Assembly: GCA_963833885.1 (NCBI GenBank)
Contig: CAWHZU010000023.1
Span: forward strand, 302,307-366,306
Reading direction: 5' to 3'
DNA length: 64,000 bases
From: JASHPR01 sp963833885
Lineage (GTDB): Bacteria > Actinomycetota > Actinomycetes > Streptosporangiales > Streptosporangiaceae
Both the position numbers and the translations under genes were made by a program. Position 1 is the stretch's first letter. The number at the start of each line of letters is the position of its first letter. The notes beneath the pieces are model-generated. The model made no database searches, was not told the DNA's origin, and saw only the letters and a list, made by a program, of their open reading frames with translations. Below, piece by piece: positions 25,571 through 34,001 of the stretch.

Positions 25571-27052
25571 TCACTGCTCGATCACGGGGAATGGCACTGT
25601 CTGCGTGGCCACGCACAGACCGAGGCCGGCCGCGAAGCTCTCCATGTCCACCGCGTCATCGACCGTGGCGACCGCGTGCTGGCCAAGCTGGTCCCATATC
25701 CCGCCCCGGCACGTCGGGTCGCGGAGCGCGCCGAGAGTGATCCCCGGCATGCTGAGCAGCCGGCCGAGTTCCGACATCCCGTCCACCCAGCCGGGGCACG
25801 GAATGATCAGACTGCTCGTGTCGAGCCCGGGTGGATGCGCCGGCCGCCCGCCCGCGGTCACGATCACCGGCCGGCCGCCCGTTGCTGCCAGCCGCTCGCG
25901 CACGAGCGCCAGGGCGCACTCGAGCTGCGCGGCGCGCTGGTACTCCCGCTCGTCCGTCTGTCGGCCGACGAGCCCGCGCAGCGCGTTGATCGCCTGATCG
26001 CCCGGCGCCGCCCAGGCCCGGATCTCGGGCGGTGAGTCCTCAACCTTCCAGGCGACCCCGTGCGCGCCGTAGGCGATCACCGAGACGCGCAGCGGCCGGG
26101 CACCGATCTGCGCCCTGCTGATGAGTTCCTCCAGCCGATAGAGGCGCTGCTTCAGCCGGTCGTCGCCGCCGCACACCTCGATCAGGCAGACCAGGTGCAC
26201 CGGCGCCTGCGTGGCCAGCTGGCCGGGTACCAGGCGCTCTAGCTCTTCCCAGGACCTGCCCGAGCTGCCCAGCGCAGCGGGCAGGCCCTGGAACCGGACC
26301 TGCCCGGGCCGGGCCAGCACCGCGGTCAGGTCGTACCTGCCCGGTGGGACGACGGCAGCCTGAATCTGGAGCGGCCGCAGCTGCTGGGCCTGCCGCGGAA
26401 GGTCGGGGCGCGGCTCGCGGGTGACGACGGCGAACGCGGTGCCCTCGGCATCCGTCGGCTCGCAGGTCACCCTGATGCTGACCTGGCAGCCCTGGGTCTC
26501 GCCCGGCGAGAACAGCGGCTGCCCGGTGAGGACGAGCCGCGCCGGGCCGGTTTGGCTGGCCGGCACGCGCTTCAGCACCGCAAGCTCATAGCCCGCAGCC
26601 AGCGGGCTCTCCCGCACCGCGGCGCGCAGCAGTTCCGGCAGCGATGCTTCGCACGTGTAGACAGGAACCTCGGGCCGTCGGCCGGACAGGACGTCGGACG
26701 GGCCGCTGGGCAGCCGCTGCGGCGTGCGCACGATGAACCTGGGCGCAACGCACCGGTAGAACCTCTCCGGATCGGTGATCGCCCCCGACCAGCGGTCCTC
26801 CCCCTCGACCTGGAGCGCGCCGTCCTCGCAGGCGTACCTCCACCTGACGGCGCTCGGTGTGCCGTGCTCGTCCCGAGAGATCTCGAAGATGCTCGCGGTG
26901 CCCGCGGCGAATTCCGCAACCGTGAACGTGGCACTTCCGGGCAGCCGCCCGAGCTCGTCGCAGAGTGCCTCGTGAACCTCGTCGTCGCAGAGGGCCTCGT
27001 GAACCTCGTCATCGGAGAGGGCGCGATGGACCGCGTCGCCGTCCCCGTTCAT
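25571..27052 (-). CDS. vWA-like domain protein, first gene of the GTPase operon
   Basis: A 493-aa protein. The N-terminus has two copies of DDEVHEALC from a 30-bp DNA direct repeat. A beta-rich middle follows. The last 190 residues look like a von Willebrand A fold: VHLVCLIEVCGGDDRLKQRLYRLEELIS at the first strand, then VSVIAYGAHG and IIPCPGWVDGMSELGRLL. The classical MIDAS DxSxS is missing (the place reads IEVCGG), so metal binding is doubtful. It is the first gene of the vWA-GTPase-GAP1 operon and diverges from the DUF4407-kinase operon. I infer an adaptor or scaffold role. Confidence 0.6.
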   Translation of the reverse strand: MNGDGDAVHRALSDDEVHEALCDDEVHEALCDELGRLPGSATFTVAEFAAGTASIFEISRDEHGTPSAVRWRYACEDGALQVEGEDRWSGAITDPERFYRCVAPRFIVRTPQRLPSGPSDVLSGRRPEVPVYTCEASLPELLRAAVRESPLAAGYELAVLKRVPASQTGPARLVLTGQPLFSPGETQGCQVSIRVTCEPTDAEGTAFAVVTREPRPDLPRQAQQLRPLQIQAAVVPPGRYDLTAVLARPGQVRFQGLPAALGSSGRSWEELERLVPGQLATQAPVHLVCLIEVCGGDDRLKQRLYRLEELISRAQIGARPLRVSVIAYGAHGVAWKVEDSPPEIRAWAAPGDQAINALRGLVGRQTDEREYQRAAQLECALALVRERLAATGGRPVIVTAGGRPAHPPGLDTSSLIIPCPGWVDGMSELGRLLSMPGITLGALRDPTCRGGIWDQLGQHAVATVDDAVDMESFAAGLGLCVATQTVPFPVIEQ

Positions 27053-27132
27053 GGGCCCCCATTCCGTTAAACCAGTGACCTTATGGCGAAAGTTCTCCCA
27101 GCCTCATTAGAGAACGGCTGCATCAGTGGCTG

Positions 27133-27157
27133 CCCCGCAGCGCTGCGGGGTTGTTTT
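27133..27157 (+). terminator. Intrinsic terminator-like hairpin in the divergent promoter region
   Basis: CCCCGCAGCGCTGCGGGG (27133-27150) is a perfect palindrome followed by TTGTTTT. On the plus strand it has the shape of a rho-independent terminator. No plus-strand gene ends here and the DUF4407 gene starts 56 bases later, so it could be an attenuator in that gene's leader. Confidence 0.55.
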
Positions 27158-27212
27158 CCGACGCGCTCCCTAGATTGGGGAGCCTGGGTCCCGCGACCCT
27201 CGTTCGGAGCGG

Positions 27213-28958
27213 ATGATGCGGAAGCTCGAGCAGATGTTTCACAAGCTGCGGAAGATCGTGCTCGCTCTCGCGGGCGCGCACGAGGAAGTCCTGACGCTCG
27301 TGCCGAGTGAGCGGGCCAGGTTTGAGAGCCTCGGCTGGGCCATCCTCATCACCAGCGGGGTAGCAGCCGTCTCCATGTGGTTCGCCCTCGCGAGCGCGGT
27401 AGGGATCAACGGAATTCTGGCGCTCCCGATCGCACTTGCCTGGGGCCTGGTGATCATGGGCATCGACCGCTGGCTGATCGTGTCGATGCCCATCGATGGC
27501 CCGCGCAAGTTCGCCATGGCGGTGCCGAGGCTGGCGCTCGCGCTGCTGCTCGGCACGCTCGTTTCCACCCCGCTCGTGCTGCGCATCTTTGAGTCGGAGA
27601 TCAACGCGCAGATGGCGAAGATGCAGCAGCAGAGCTACAGCACGTTCCTGCGGCAACAGCAGGCCAGCGATGTGGCCAAGCAGGTCAGCACCTATTCGGG
27701 CGAGCTCAAGTACCTGAACAACGTGATCGCGACCCACGGCGCGGCGTCAGCCAACACGGCGTCCGACCCGGAGCTGACCGCGTTCAACAAGCAGCTCACC
27801 AATCTCAATGGTGAAGTGACGCACTGGACGTCCCTGAAGAACCAGTACTACAGCGACTACATCTGCCAGCTCTACGGCGGCCCGACCTGCCCGAAGAAGG
27901 GAGACGGGCCGGCCGCGAAGGCCAGCCTGAAGAACTACAACGCTGCCTCTGCCGAGGTTGCCACGCTCCGGGGGCAGGTCAACCACGTCCAGGGCGAGAT
28001 CCAGCAACGGGACGCGCAGCTCTCCTCGAACAGCAAGTCCGACCAGCAGGCCCGGTACCAGCAGGCGCTCACCCAGCAGCCGGTCGTGAAGGCCGAGTAC
28101 GACACGGCGCTGCAGCGGCAGAACGAACTGCAGGCCAGCTTCTTCGCGAACAACCAGGCCGCGCACGGCATCCTGAACAGGCTCGAGGCGCTCAGCCAGC
28201 TCAGCAGCGGGAACTTCACCGTCGCCGCAGCCCGGCTGCTGCTCTTCCTGCTCTTCCTTGTCATCGAGCTCCTGCCGGTCACGGTGAAGCTGATGCAGCG
28301 GCCTGGCCTCTATGAGGAGGCGCTGGGGCATGCGCGGGAAGCAGAGCTCAAGGACGTCAAGAAGTTCTACAGCTTCCGGTCCCGGCTCGTCGGCCCGGAC
28401 GGGACTGCCCTGCTGCGGCCCACCCTGCAGATGGAGCCCGACCACCGCATACAGGCGATCTGGACACCGGCGCGGGCGCTGCCGGGCCCGGGCCCGGATA
28501 GCGACGCGCCGACCGAGACAACCGACAACCCAGCGCCGCCCCCGGCGCCCGGCAATCTCCCACCCTCCCCGGCGCCTGGCGAGGGCGGGGCGTACGGGAC
28601 GTACGGGCCGGGCGGCAGCCAGGCAAGCGGCACCCGTCCCGAGCAGCGCTGGTATGGCGCTAACCGGTGGCGCAACCACTGGCAGTCCCAGCCCGGCGAG
28701 GACGCCGAGCCGCCAACCTGGACCAGCCGCACGGACGAGTACCTGCCCGGCCCCGGTGACCCGGGGATCAGGCCAGGCGGCGGCCCCGCGGCCGCGGCGC
28801 CGCGAGCCAGCGACGACTGGCCCGACGACGACCGGGACACCCAGCCCGCCTCGTGGCACGGCGACCGGACCGGCGGGGCACCGGGCGGCCAGACGCCGGC
28901 GCCGATGGTGTCGCCCGGCAGCGGCGGAACCCCTCTCTCCTGGGATGAGGACGATTGA
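27213..28958 (+). CDS. DUF4407 membrane protein
   Basis: A 581-aa integral membrane protein. Two membrane helices lie near residues 35-90 (AILITSGVAAVSMWFALA; ALAWGLVIMGIDRWLIV with the DR typical of DUF4407), a third near LALALLLGTLVSTPL, and a fourth after a long coiled domain (AARLLLFLLFLVIELLPVTV). The 180-residue extracytoplasmic coiled-coil between them is Gln-rich with one pair of Cys (ICQLYGGPTCPKK). The last 170 residues are a disordered Pro/Gly tail inside the cell. The start could be either of two adjacent ATGs. The kinase gene follows with a 4-base overlap, so this may be its membrane partner or substrate. Confidence 0.85.
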   Translation: MMRKLEQMFHKLRKIVLALAGAHEEVLTLVPSERARFESLGWAILITSGVAAVSMWFALASAVGINGILALPIALAWGLVIMGIDRWLIVSMPIDGPRKFAMAVPRLALALLLGTLVSTPLVLRIFESEINAQMAKMQQQSYSTFLRQQQASDVAKQVSTYSGELKYLNNVIATHGAASANTASDPELTAFNKQLTNLNGEVTHWTSLKNQYYSDYICQLYGGPTCPKKGDGPAAKASLKNYNAASAEVATLRGQVNHVQGEIQQRDAQLSSNSKSDQQARYQQALTQQPVVKAEYDTALQRQNELQASFFANNQAAHGILNRLEALSQLSSGNFTVAAARLLLFLLFLVIELLPVTVKLMQRPGLYEEALGHAREAELKDVKKFYSFRSRLVGPDGTALLRPTLQMEPDHRIQAIWTPARALPGPGPDSDAPTETTDNPAPPPAPGNLPPSPAPGEGGAYGTYGPGGSQASGTRPEQRWYGANRWRNHWQSQPGEDAEPPTWTSRTDEYLPGPGDPGIRPGGGPAAAAPRASDDWPDDDRDTQPASWHGDRTGGAPGGQTPAPMVSPGSGGTPLSWDEDD

Positions 28959-30463
28959 CCTCGCCGGGGAAGGTGCTCAACGGCCGCTACCGGCTGGAGC
29001 GGCGGCTCGGCGGCGGCACGATGGGCACCGTCTGGGAGGCCTTCGATATCCACCTCGAGCGGACCGTCGCGGTCAAGGAGCTGATCCCGGGGCCGTTCGC
29101 GGACGAGGACGCCGCGACCAGGCGGGAACGGGTGAAGCGGGAGGCGACCGCGCTCGCCCAGGTCGAGCACCCGGTAATCGTTACCGTGCACGACCTGATC
29201 AGCGTCGGCCGCAGCGGCGTCCCGTGGATCGTCATGGGCTATGTGCCCGGGAGGCCGCTCAGCGAGATCATCGGGGAGCAGAAGGACGCGCCCCTTCCCG
29301 AGCAGAAGATCGCGGCCGTCGCCCTCGCCGTCCTCGACGGGCTGCGGGCCTGCCACACGAGCCGGCCACGCGTCTACCACCGTGACGTGAAGCCGGGAAA
29401 CATCGTCGTGGGGCCGGACGGGTCGGTGCACCTGGTGGACTTCGGCATCGCGCGGATCGCCGGCAAAGTGCCGCTGACCGACGACCGGGCCATTGTGGGC
29501 ACCCCGGAGTTTCTCGCACCCGAACTGCTCGACGGCGAGCCTGCCGGGCCGGGGACGGACCTGTGGGCGCTCGGCGTGACGCTCTACTACGCCCTCACCG
29601 GCGAGGCGCCGTTCTCGGCGGAGACCAAGTGGGCGATGTTCACGGCGATCAAGTTCAGGAATCCTCCCGAGCCGCGCGAGGGCGGCCCGCTGGCCAGCCT
29701 GGTTCTGCAGATGCTCAGGAAGCGGCCGGAAGACCGCCCGGACGCCGCCACGGTTTCCGCCGTCCTGCGCGGTGTCGCCAGCCAGCCGGACCCGCCAAGC
29801 ACCCCCTCGTTCAGGCCAGATCTCCAGGAACCGCCTGCCCGCCAAGAGAAAACCGCCCAGCCGATCGGCACGGGGCCACGGCTGACCGCGCTGTCCGGCC
29901 TGCCGGTGCTGACGCAGGCGCAGATCGTCGCGGGCATGCCCACCGACAAGGCGGCCGGCGAACTGCTCGCGCTGTCCCGGCACGAGGCCGCGAGAATCAT
30001 CAACCGCTGCGACGACGCGCTCGGCGGGAACCTGCTGAGCGTCATCGCTATCGGCGGGGAGCCGCCCGCCGGGGACCGGGACGCCTGGGAGCGAGCGGCC
30101 ACGGCGCGGAGCATCCTGCAGATGCTTCCGCCGGACCGGCATGGCCCGCTGCTCGATCACATGAGCTCGATCGCCCTGGCGGCCGTGCTGGCCCTGCCGC
30201 TGACGGAGGAGATCGTGCACATCGTGGACCGGGCGGACACCGCGAGCGTGGTTGGCGCGCTCTCCGAAATGCCCCCGGTCCGCGCCGCGTCGCTGGTGAT
30301 GGCGATGGATGCCGGGACCGCCGCCGGGATGCTCAAGCAGGTCGCCCCGACGCGGATCGCCGACATCCTGCGGGGCGTTTCCCCGGTCGGCCGGAGGCAG
30401 GAACTGCTCAGCCGGCTGCCGGAACGGCTCCGTGCCTCCGTGCGCAGGTACCTGGGCGAATGA
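28955..30463 (+). CDS. Serine/threonine protein kinase (PknB-like) with MgtE-N-like C-terminal repeats
   Basis: A 502-aa Hanks-type kinase without membrane helix. GGGTMG (residues 19-24) is the Gly loop, Lys41 in VAVKEL binds ATP, HRDVKPGN at 142-149 is the catalytic loop, DFG is at 162-164 and GTPEFLAPE ends the activation segment. Residues 320-500 are an alpha-helical superhelix (HEAARIINRCDDALGG, DRHGPLLDHMSSIALAAVL, ADIVRG-like repeats) similar to the N-terminal domain of MgtE/FliG. It starts at TTG 28955 overlapping the DUF4407 stop. The kinase, DUF4407 and the next FHA-like protein form one operon. Confidence 0.88.
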   Translation: MTSPGKVLNGRYRLERRLGGGTMGTVWEAFDIHLERTVAVKELIPGPFADEDAATRRERVKREATALAQVEHPVIVTVHDLISVGRSGVPWIVMGYVPGRPLSEIIGEQKDAPLPEQKIAAVALAVLDGLRACHTSRPRVYHRDVKPGNIVVGPDGSVHLVDFGIARIAGKVPLTDDRAIVGTPEFLAPELLDGEPAGPGTDLWALGVTLYYALTGEAPFSAETKWAMFTAIKFRNPPEPREGGPLASLVLQMLRKRPEDRPDAATVSAVLRGVASQPDPPSTPSFRPDLQEPPARQEKTAQPIGTGPRLTALSGLPVLTQAQIVAGMPTDKAAGELLALSRHEAARIINRCDDALGGNLLSVIAIGGEPPAGDRDAWERAATARSILQMLPPDRHGPLLDHMSSIALAAVLALPLTEEIVHIVDRADTASVVGALSEMPPVRAASLVMAMDAGTAAGMLKQVAPTRIADILRGVSPVGRRQELLSRLPERLRASVRRYLGE

Positions 30464-30578
30464 TCCGGCATGTGCCCGAATCGCCGGAAAACGCTAGCCT
30501 GCTCAGAGATGCCGGCGAACTCTGCAGTGCTGTGTGCCTGGCTCCGCGACGTCGATGAGCACGGAAGGAGCCGGCGGC

Positions 30579-31383
30579 GTGGCCGGGCGCCCCGCAGCCG
30601 AAGACCGTCCATCCCGGCGGTGTCCTGCACGTCTCCGTCGACGGCGGGCAGGACTCCCCGACCCACCGGTACCTGAAGACGCCGCCCGCGGAGGGGATGG
30701 CGTCAGAGCCGGTCACGGTCGGCCTGGACGCCGAGACCGGGTACTGGACGATCCGCAACAGCGGCCACACGAACACGCTTCGCGTCCAGCAGTACGGGCT
30801 TTCCGCGGTCCCCCTCGGCCCTCAGGCAGCGATGCCGATGACCGGCCAGGACGTCGCGGTGTGGATCCCGGTCGTGCCGCGGGCCTTGCGGGCCAAGCAG
30901 AGCGAAGCCTTCCGGCTGCTGATCCTGGCGGGGGTGGAGCCCTCGAGGGAAGAGCCCGAGCCGGGCAAGCAGACCATGCAGATCACCGTCCCGCGGCGTT
31001 TCCTGTCGCCCTCAATGCAGGAAGCGCTGATCGCTTACTTCGGTGACTACCTCTCCTGGCCGCCCTTGCCGGCCCCGCACGTCCGGCAGCAGAAAGAAGT
31101 CGAGGACATCGCCGTCCAGATGCGCCTGGAGAAGTACCCCAGCCCGGAAAAGTGGGCCAGGAACCGGCACGACGTGCTAGCCGGCAAGGACGGCCTGTTC
31201 ACCGCGGCCGACTGGTATCCCAGGCTCGGCGGCCCGGGCCGGACCCTGTCGAATCATCTCGCCGCCTTTCACCGGCTCGTCGAGCTCCGCTCAATCACGC
31301 TTCGCCGGGTCCGGCGATGGGCAGCAGAGCACGACGTGGAGCCGTACGTGATCATCGACAACGACCTCAGGCTCACGTCCTGA
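30579..31383 (+). CDS. FHA-like domain plus winged-helix protein (one frameshift near the start)
   Basis: The body (from ATG 30697) reads GLDAETGYWTIRNSGHTNTLRVQQYG, like an FHA beta-sandwich with its Ser/His and Asn. A helical winged-helix C-terminus follows (QKEVEDIAVQMRLEKYPSPEKW... LSNHLAAFHRLVELRSITLRRV). The coding pattern extends further upstream as KTVHPGGVLHVSVDGGQDSP, but with no start codon in that frame. One fewer C in the CCCC run at 30590-30593 joins it to GTG 30579, which has AAGGAG nine bases ahead and would give VAGRPQPKTVHPGG. I therefore start it there and flag a +1 indel. An FHA reader next to a Ser/Thr kinase makes sense functionally. Confidence 0.6.
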
Positions 31384-31462
31384 TCAGCTGAGGCAGGCGG
31401 CCGAGGACCTTCCCATCGACGCCTACCGCGCGGTTGGGGTCTGCGCTGTCGCAGGTGGTGTG

Positions 31463-31879
31463 CTAGTCCAAGACGATCGCGTCTACCTCGAACTCCACCA
31501 GCCATTCTGGGTCGATGAAGCGTGGCACCTCGATGAATGTGCAGGCGGGCCGGACGTGAGCAAATCGCTGCGCGTGGGCGCGACCGGCTTCGCGCCACTG
31601 CGTGATATCGGTGAGCATCACCCGGGTGCGGACCACGTCGGCCAGTGACGCGCCCGCCTCCTGCAGTGCCTGTTCGGCGATGTCGAGGCAGCGGACCGAT
31701 TGTGCATAGACGTCACCGGGGGCTGCGGTGCCGCCGCCCTCGGCGATCGGCGCGGTGCCGGCGACGCAGACGTAGGGTCCCGAACGCACGGCGCGGGAAA
31801 AGCCGATTTCTGGCTCGAGAGGCGAGCCCGAGCTCACCAGCTGGCGCGAGGAAGTCATAGGTGAAGAGCTTGTCCGCAT
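31463..31879 (-). CDS. RidA family (YjgF/UK114) protein
   Basis: Enamine/imine deaminase-type trimer subunit, 138 aa or 131 aa if started at the internal ATG (31858). The core ARAVRSGPYVCVAGTAP-type strand, CLDIAEQALQEAGASLADVVRTRVMLTDI with the conserved Arg, and RPACTFIEVPRFIDPEWLVEFEVDAI with the late Glu are standard. The family hydrolyses reactive imines made by PLP enzymes or has roles in detoxification. It is on the opposite strand to the kinase operon, with its stop about 80 bases from that operon's end. No PLP enzyme is adjacent. Confidence 0.92.
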   Translation of the reverse strand: MRTSSSPMTSSRQLVSSGSPLEPEIGFSRAVRSGPYVCVAGTAPIAEGGGTAAPGDVYAQSVRCLDIAEQALQEAGASLADVVRTRVMLTDITQWREAGRAHAQRFAHVRPACTFIEVPRFIDPEWLVEFEVDAIVLD

Positions 31880-31900
31880 CCGTTTAGGTGCGCCAGCGTT

Positions 31901-31985
31901 TCAGCAGCACTCGAGCAGGGTGCCGGCCAACTCCCACCGCCAGGTCGCCGACCCCGGCTCGGCAGGCAGTGTAATGATCACGGCG
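31901..31985 (-). pseudogene. Fragment duplicated from the gene at 38407-38691
   Basis: The minus strand reads AVIITLPAEPGSATWRWE and ends LLECC, almost the same as the C-terminus of the 94-aa protein at 38407 (AVIITPPAEPGSATWRWE...LLERC). Only the last 28 codons are present. DNA similarity stops at about 31,985, so this is a truncated duplicate. It lies between RidA and a hypothetical gene. Confidence 0.7.
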
Positions 31986-32019
31986 CGATGGCGCGCCGAG
32001 CGCCTTCGTGCGCGGACCC

Positions 32020-32337
32020 CTATCCTTCCCGTTTCACATCCACGTCGTAGACATGCAGCTCATCGTTCAGGTACGCGGCAAGACGGCGGTCGGCAGGGTA
32101 ACCCATCACCTCGTATACCGGCGTCCCGACGGGAAGGAACGTAGCGGCCTCGTCGATGAGGGCAGGCGCGTAGTGGGGGTCACCCGTGTCCTTGACGGCG
32201 AGTGTTTCACGAACCCGGAAGATCACCCGGCCGAGCTGGATGTCCCCGATCCGGGCCAGATGCCCGGGATAGCCATGGAAGTGTCGCGACTGGTAACGGA
32301 GGCCGTCCCGGTAACATCTGACCGCCTTGACGTCCAT
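32020..32337 (-). CDS. Hypothetical protein, 105 aa
   Basis: Starts MDVKAVRCYRDGLRYQSRHF with GGGAGGG five to seven bases upstream of the ATG, a strong site. A longer start at 32379 has none. Predicted to be a small mixed alpha/beta protein with many aromatic residues: YPGHLARIGDIQLGRVIFRV, FLPVGTPVYEVMGYPADRRL, HVYDVDVKREG. No signal, membrane segment or catalytic motif is visible and I do not know the family. The truncated duplicate at 31901-31985 follows it. Confidence 0.55.
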   Translation of the reverse strand: MDVKAVRCYRDGLRYQSRHFHGYPGHLARIGDIQLGRVIFRVRETLAVKDTGDPHYAPALIDEAATFLPVGTPVYEVMGYPADRRLAAYLNDELHVYDVDVKREG

Positions 32338-32540
32338 CGCGCCCTCCCTTGGATTGGATGCGCTATAAACAGTCTGCATCCTGGCTGGGCGGGCTGCCGC
32401 GGCTGTGCTCGCGGGTGTCAGCTCTCCCGCACCCAGAGCCAGCCGGCGCCGGCCTCACGGGCGGACCGGCCCGGAGCTGGGCCTCACGTCCTGATCAGCC
32501 CGTTCTTGCTCCGCTGCGTCACACCGAGTAGAACGAAACA

Positions 32541-32708
32541 ATGGGAAGACAGGCGGCCGTCGTGCTGTACGTGCTCGCGATGGTCGCCGTCGTGGTCGGC
32601 GTGGACATCCTGTTCTTCAGGCACCAGTTCTGGCCCCGGCTGATCGTGAACGTCGGCATTGTCCTGGTGTTCGCGGCGTTCTATTTCAGGTTCCTGAAGA
32701 GGCCGTGA
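32541..32708 (+). CDS. Small membrane protein, 55 aa, two helices
   Basis: MGRQAAVVLYVLAMVAVVVG forms one helix and RLIVNVGIVLVFAAFYFRF a second, joined by a short VDILFFRHQFWP loop. Similar 50-60-aa proteins are common and conserved in actinomycetes but have no assigned function. The ribosome site is weak (AACGAAAC). Regular hydrophobic pattern with basic ends and conserved-looking loops makes it a better coding choice than the overlapping minus-strand frame. Confidence 0.7.
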   Translation: MGRQAAVVLYVLAMVAVVVGVDILFFRHQFWPRLIVNVGIVLVFAAFYFRFLKRP

Positions 32709-32774
32709 CCGCCCGCCGCCTGGGCAGTCGCGCCCGGCGAATGTCAGCACTGTGCGCCAGAGGAGAATGAGGCC

Positions 32775-33640
32775 ATGGACATCGGCATCGGTCTTCCGTC
32801 CACCATCCCCGGCATTCCCGGCCGGCTGATCCTGGACTGGGCCAGCGCCGCCGAGCAGGCCGGGTTCTCGAGCCTGGGAACGCTCGACCGCGTCGTCTAC
32901 GGCAACCTGGAGACCGTGCCGGTCCTGGCCGCCGCGGCCGCGGTGACCGAGCGGATCGGGCTGACCACAGCAATCTTGATCGGTCCGTACCGGGGCAACG
33001 GCGCGCTGCTCGCCAAGCAGCTGGCCACGGTAGACGCCATCGCCAGCGGCCGGCTGAGGGTCGGCATCGCCGTCGGCGGGCGCCCCGACGACTTCCAGGC
33101 GACGGGATCATCGTTCACCGAGCGGGGCCGCGCCTTCGACGCCCAGCTCGCCGAGATGCGGGCGGTCTGGCAGCAGGAGCCGCGCGGCCACGCCGGGCCC
33201 ATCGGGCCGGCCCCGTGCAAGCCGGCGGCCCGCCGCTGCTGATGGGCGGCAATGCCCCCGCCGCCTTCCGCCGCATGACCGAGTTCGGCGCGGGCTGGGT
33301 CATGGGCGGCGGCGGCCCGCAGGCGTTCGCCCAAGGCGCGGGCAAGGCCAGGGAGGCCTGGCGCGAGGCCGGCCGTGCCGGAGCACCCCGCCTGGTCGCC
33401 ATCGCCTACGCGAGCCTCGGCGACGACGCTGAGGCACACGCCCGGGCCTACCTCACCGACTACTACAGCTTCATTGGCGACTTCGCCGACCAGATCGCCG
33501 CCGGTGCCCTCACCTCACCGCAGAAAGTCGCCGACGCGGTCGCCGCCTTCACCGAAGCGGGCTGCGACGAGCTGATCCTCTTCCCCTGCAACCCCGACAC
33601 CGCGCAGGTCGCGCTCGTCGCCGAGGCCGCCGGGCTGTAG
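32775..33640 (+). pseudogene. LLM-class flavin-dependent oxidoreductase (luciferase-like), one frameshift
   Basis: Bacterial luciferase-type monooxygenase of about 288 codons. Part 1 (MDIGIGLPSTIPGIPG... RLRVGIAVGGRPDDFQATGSSF) has the TIM-barrel start and the typical LAKQLATVDAIASGRL block. Part 2, in another frame from about 33,213, continues QAGGPPLLMGGNAPAAFRRM to the stop. One more C in the CCCC run at 33209-33212 joins them (APVQAGGPPLL). The family uses FMNH2 or F420. The break is in a homopolymer, so a sequencing error is likely and the gene may be intact. Confidence 0.85.
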
Positions 33641-33755
33641 TGCCGCGCGGCCCGCGCCTGTGTCGACCTGCGCGCCGCCATCGCCACGCTCCTCGCCGCA
33701 GTCAGCAGCCCGGGCACCGGACCTGCGGGTCCGGCGCCGGGCTGCGGCTGCTGGT

Positions 33756-33870
33756 TTACAGCTGGGTGGTGACGGCCTTGACTTCGGTGTAGGCCTCGAG
33801 GGCCTGGTGGCCCATCTCGCGGCCCCAGCCGGACTGCTTGTAGCCGCCGAACGGCCCGGCGGCGCAGGCG
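33756..33870 (-). pseudogene. C-terminal remnant of an aldehyde dehydrogenase
   Basis: The minus strand encodes PFGGYKQSGWGREMG then HQALEAYTEVKAVTTQL and a TAA. This is the typical end of NAD-dependent aldehyde dehydrogenases. Upstream of the PFGGYK nothing of the catalytic domain remains. It follows the luciferase-like gene in convergent direction and is a clear gene fragment. Confidence 0.7.
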
Positions 33871-34001
33871 GGCGCCAGCCCGGCCCCGGCCGATGATCTT
33901 CAGCGCGGGCGCTAACACCCAAAATATGCCGACCAGGCCACAACGCGCCGTTCCTGGCAGCGTCTTAAGACGTAGAACCCGCACGAGCACGAGGAGCAAC
34001 C

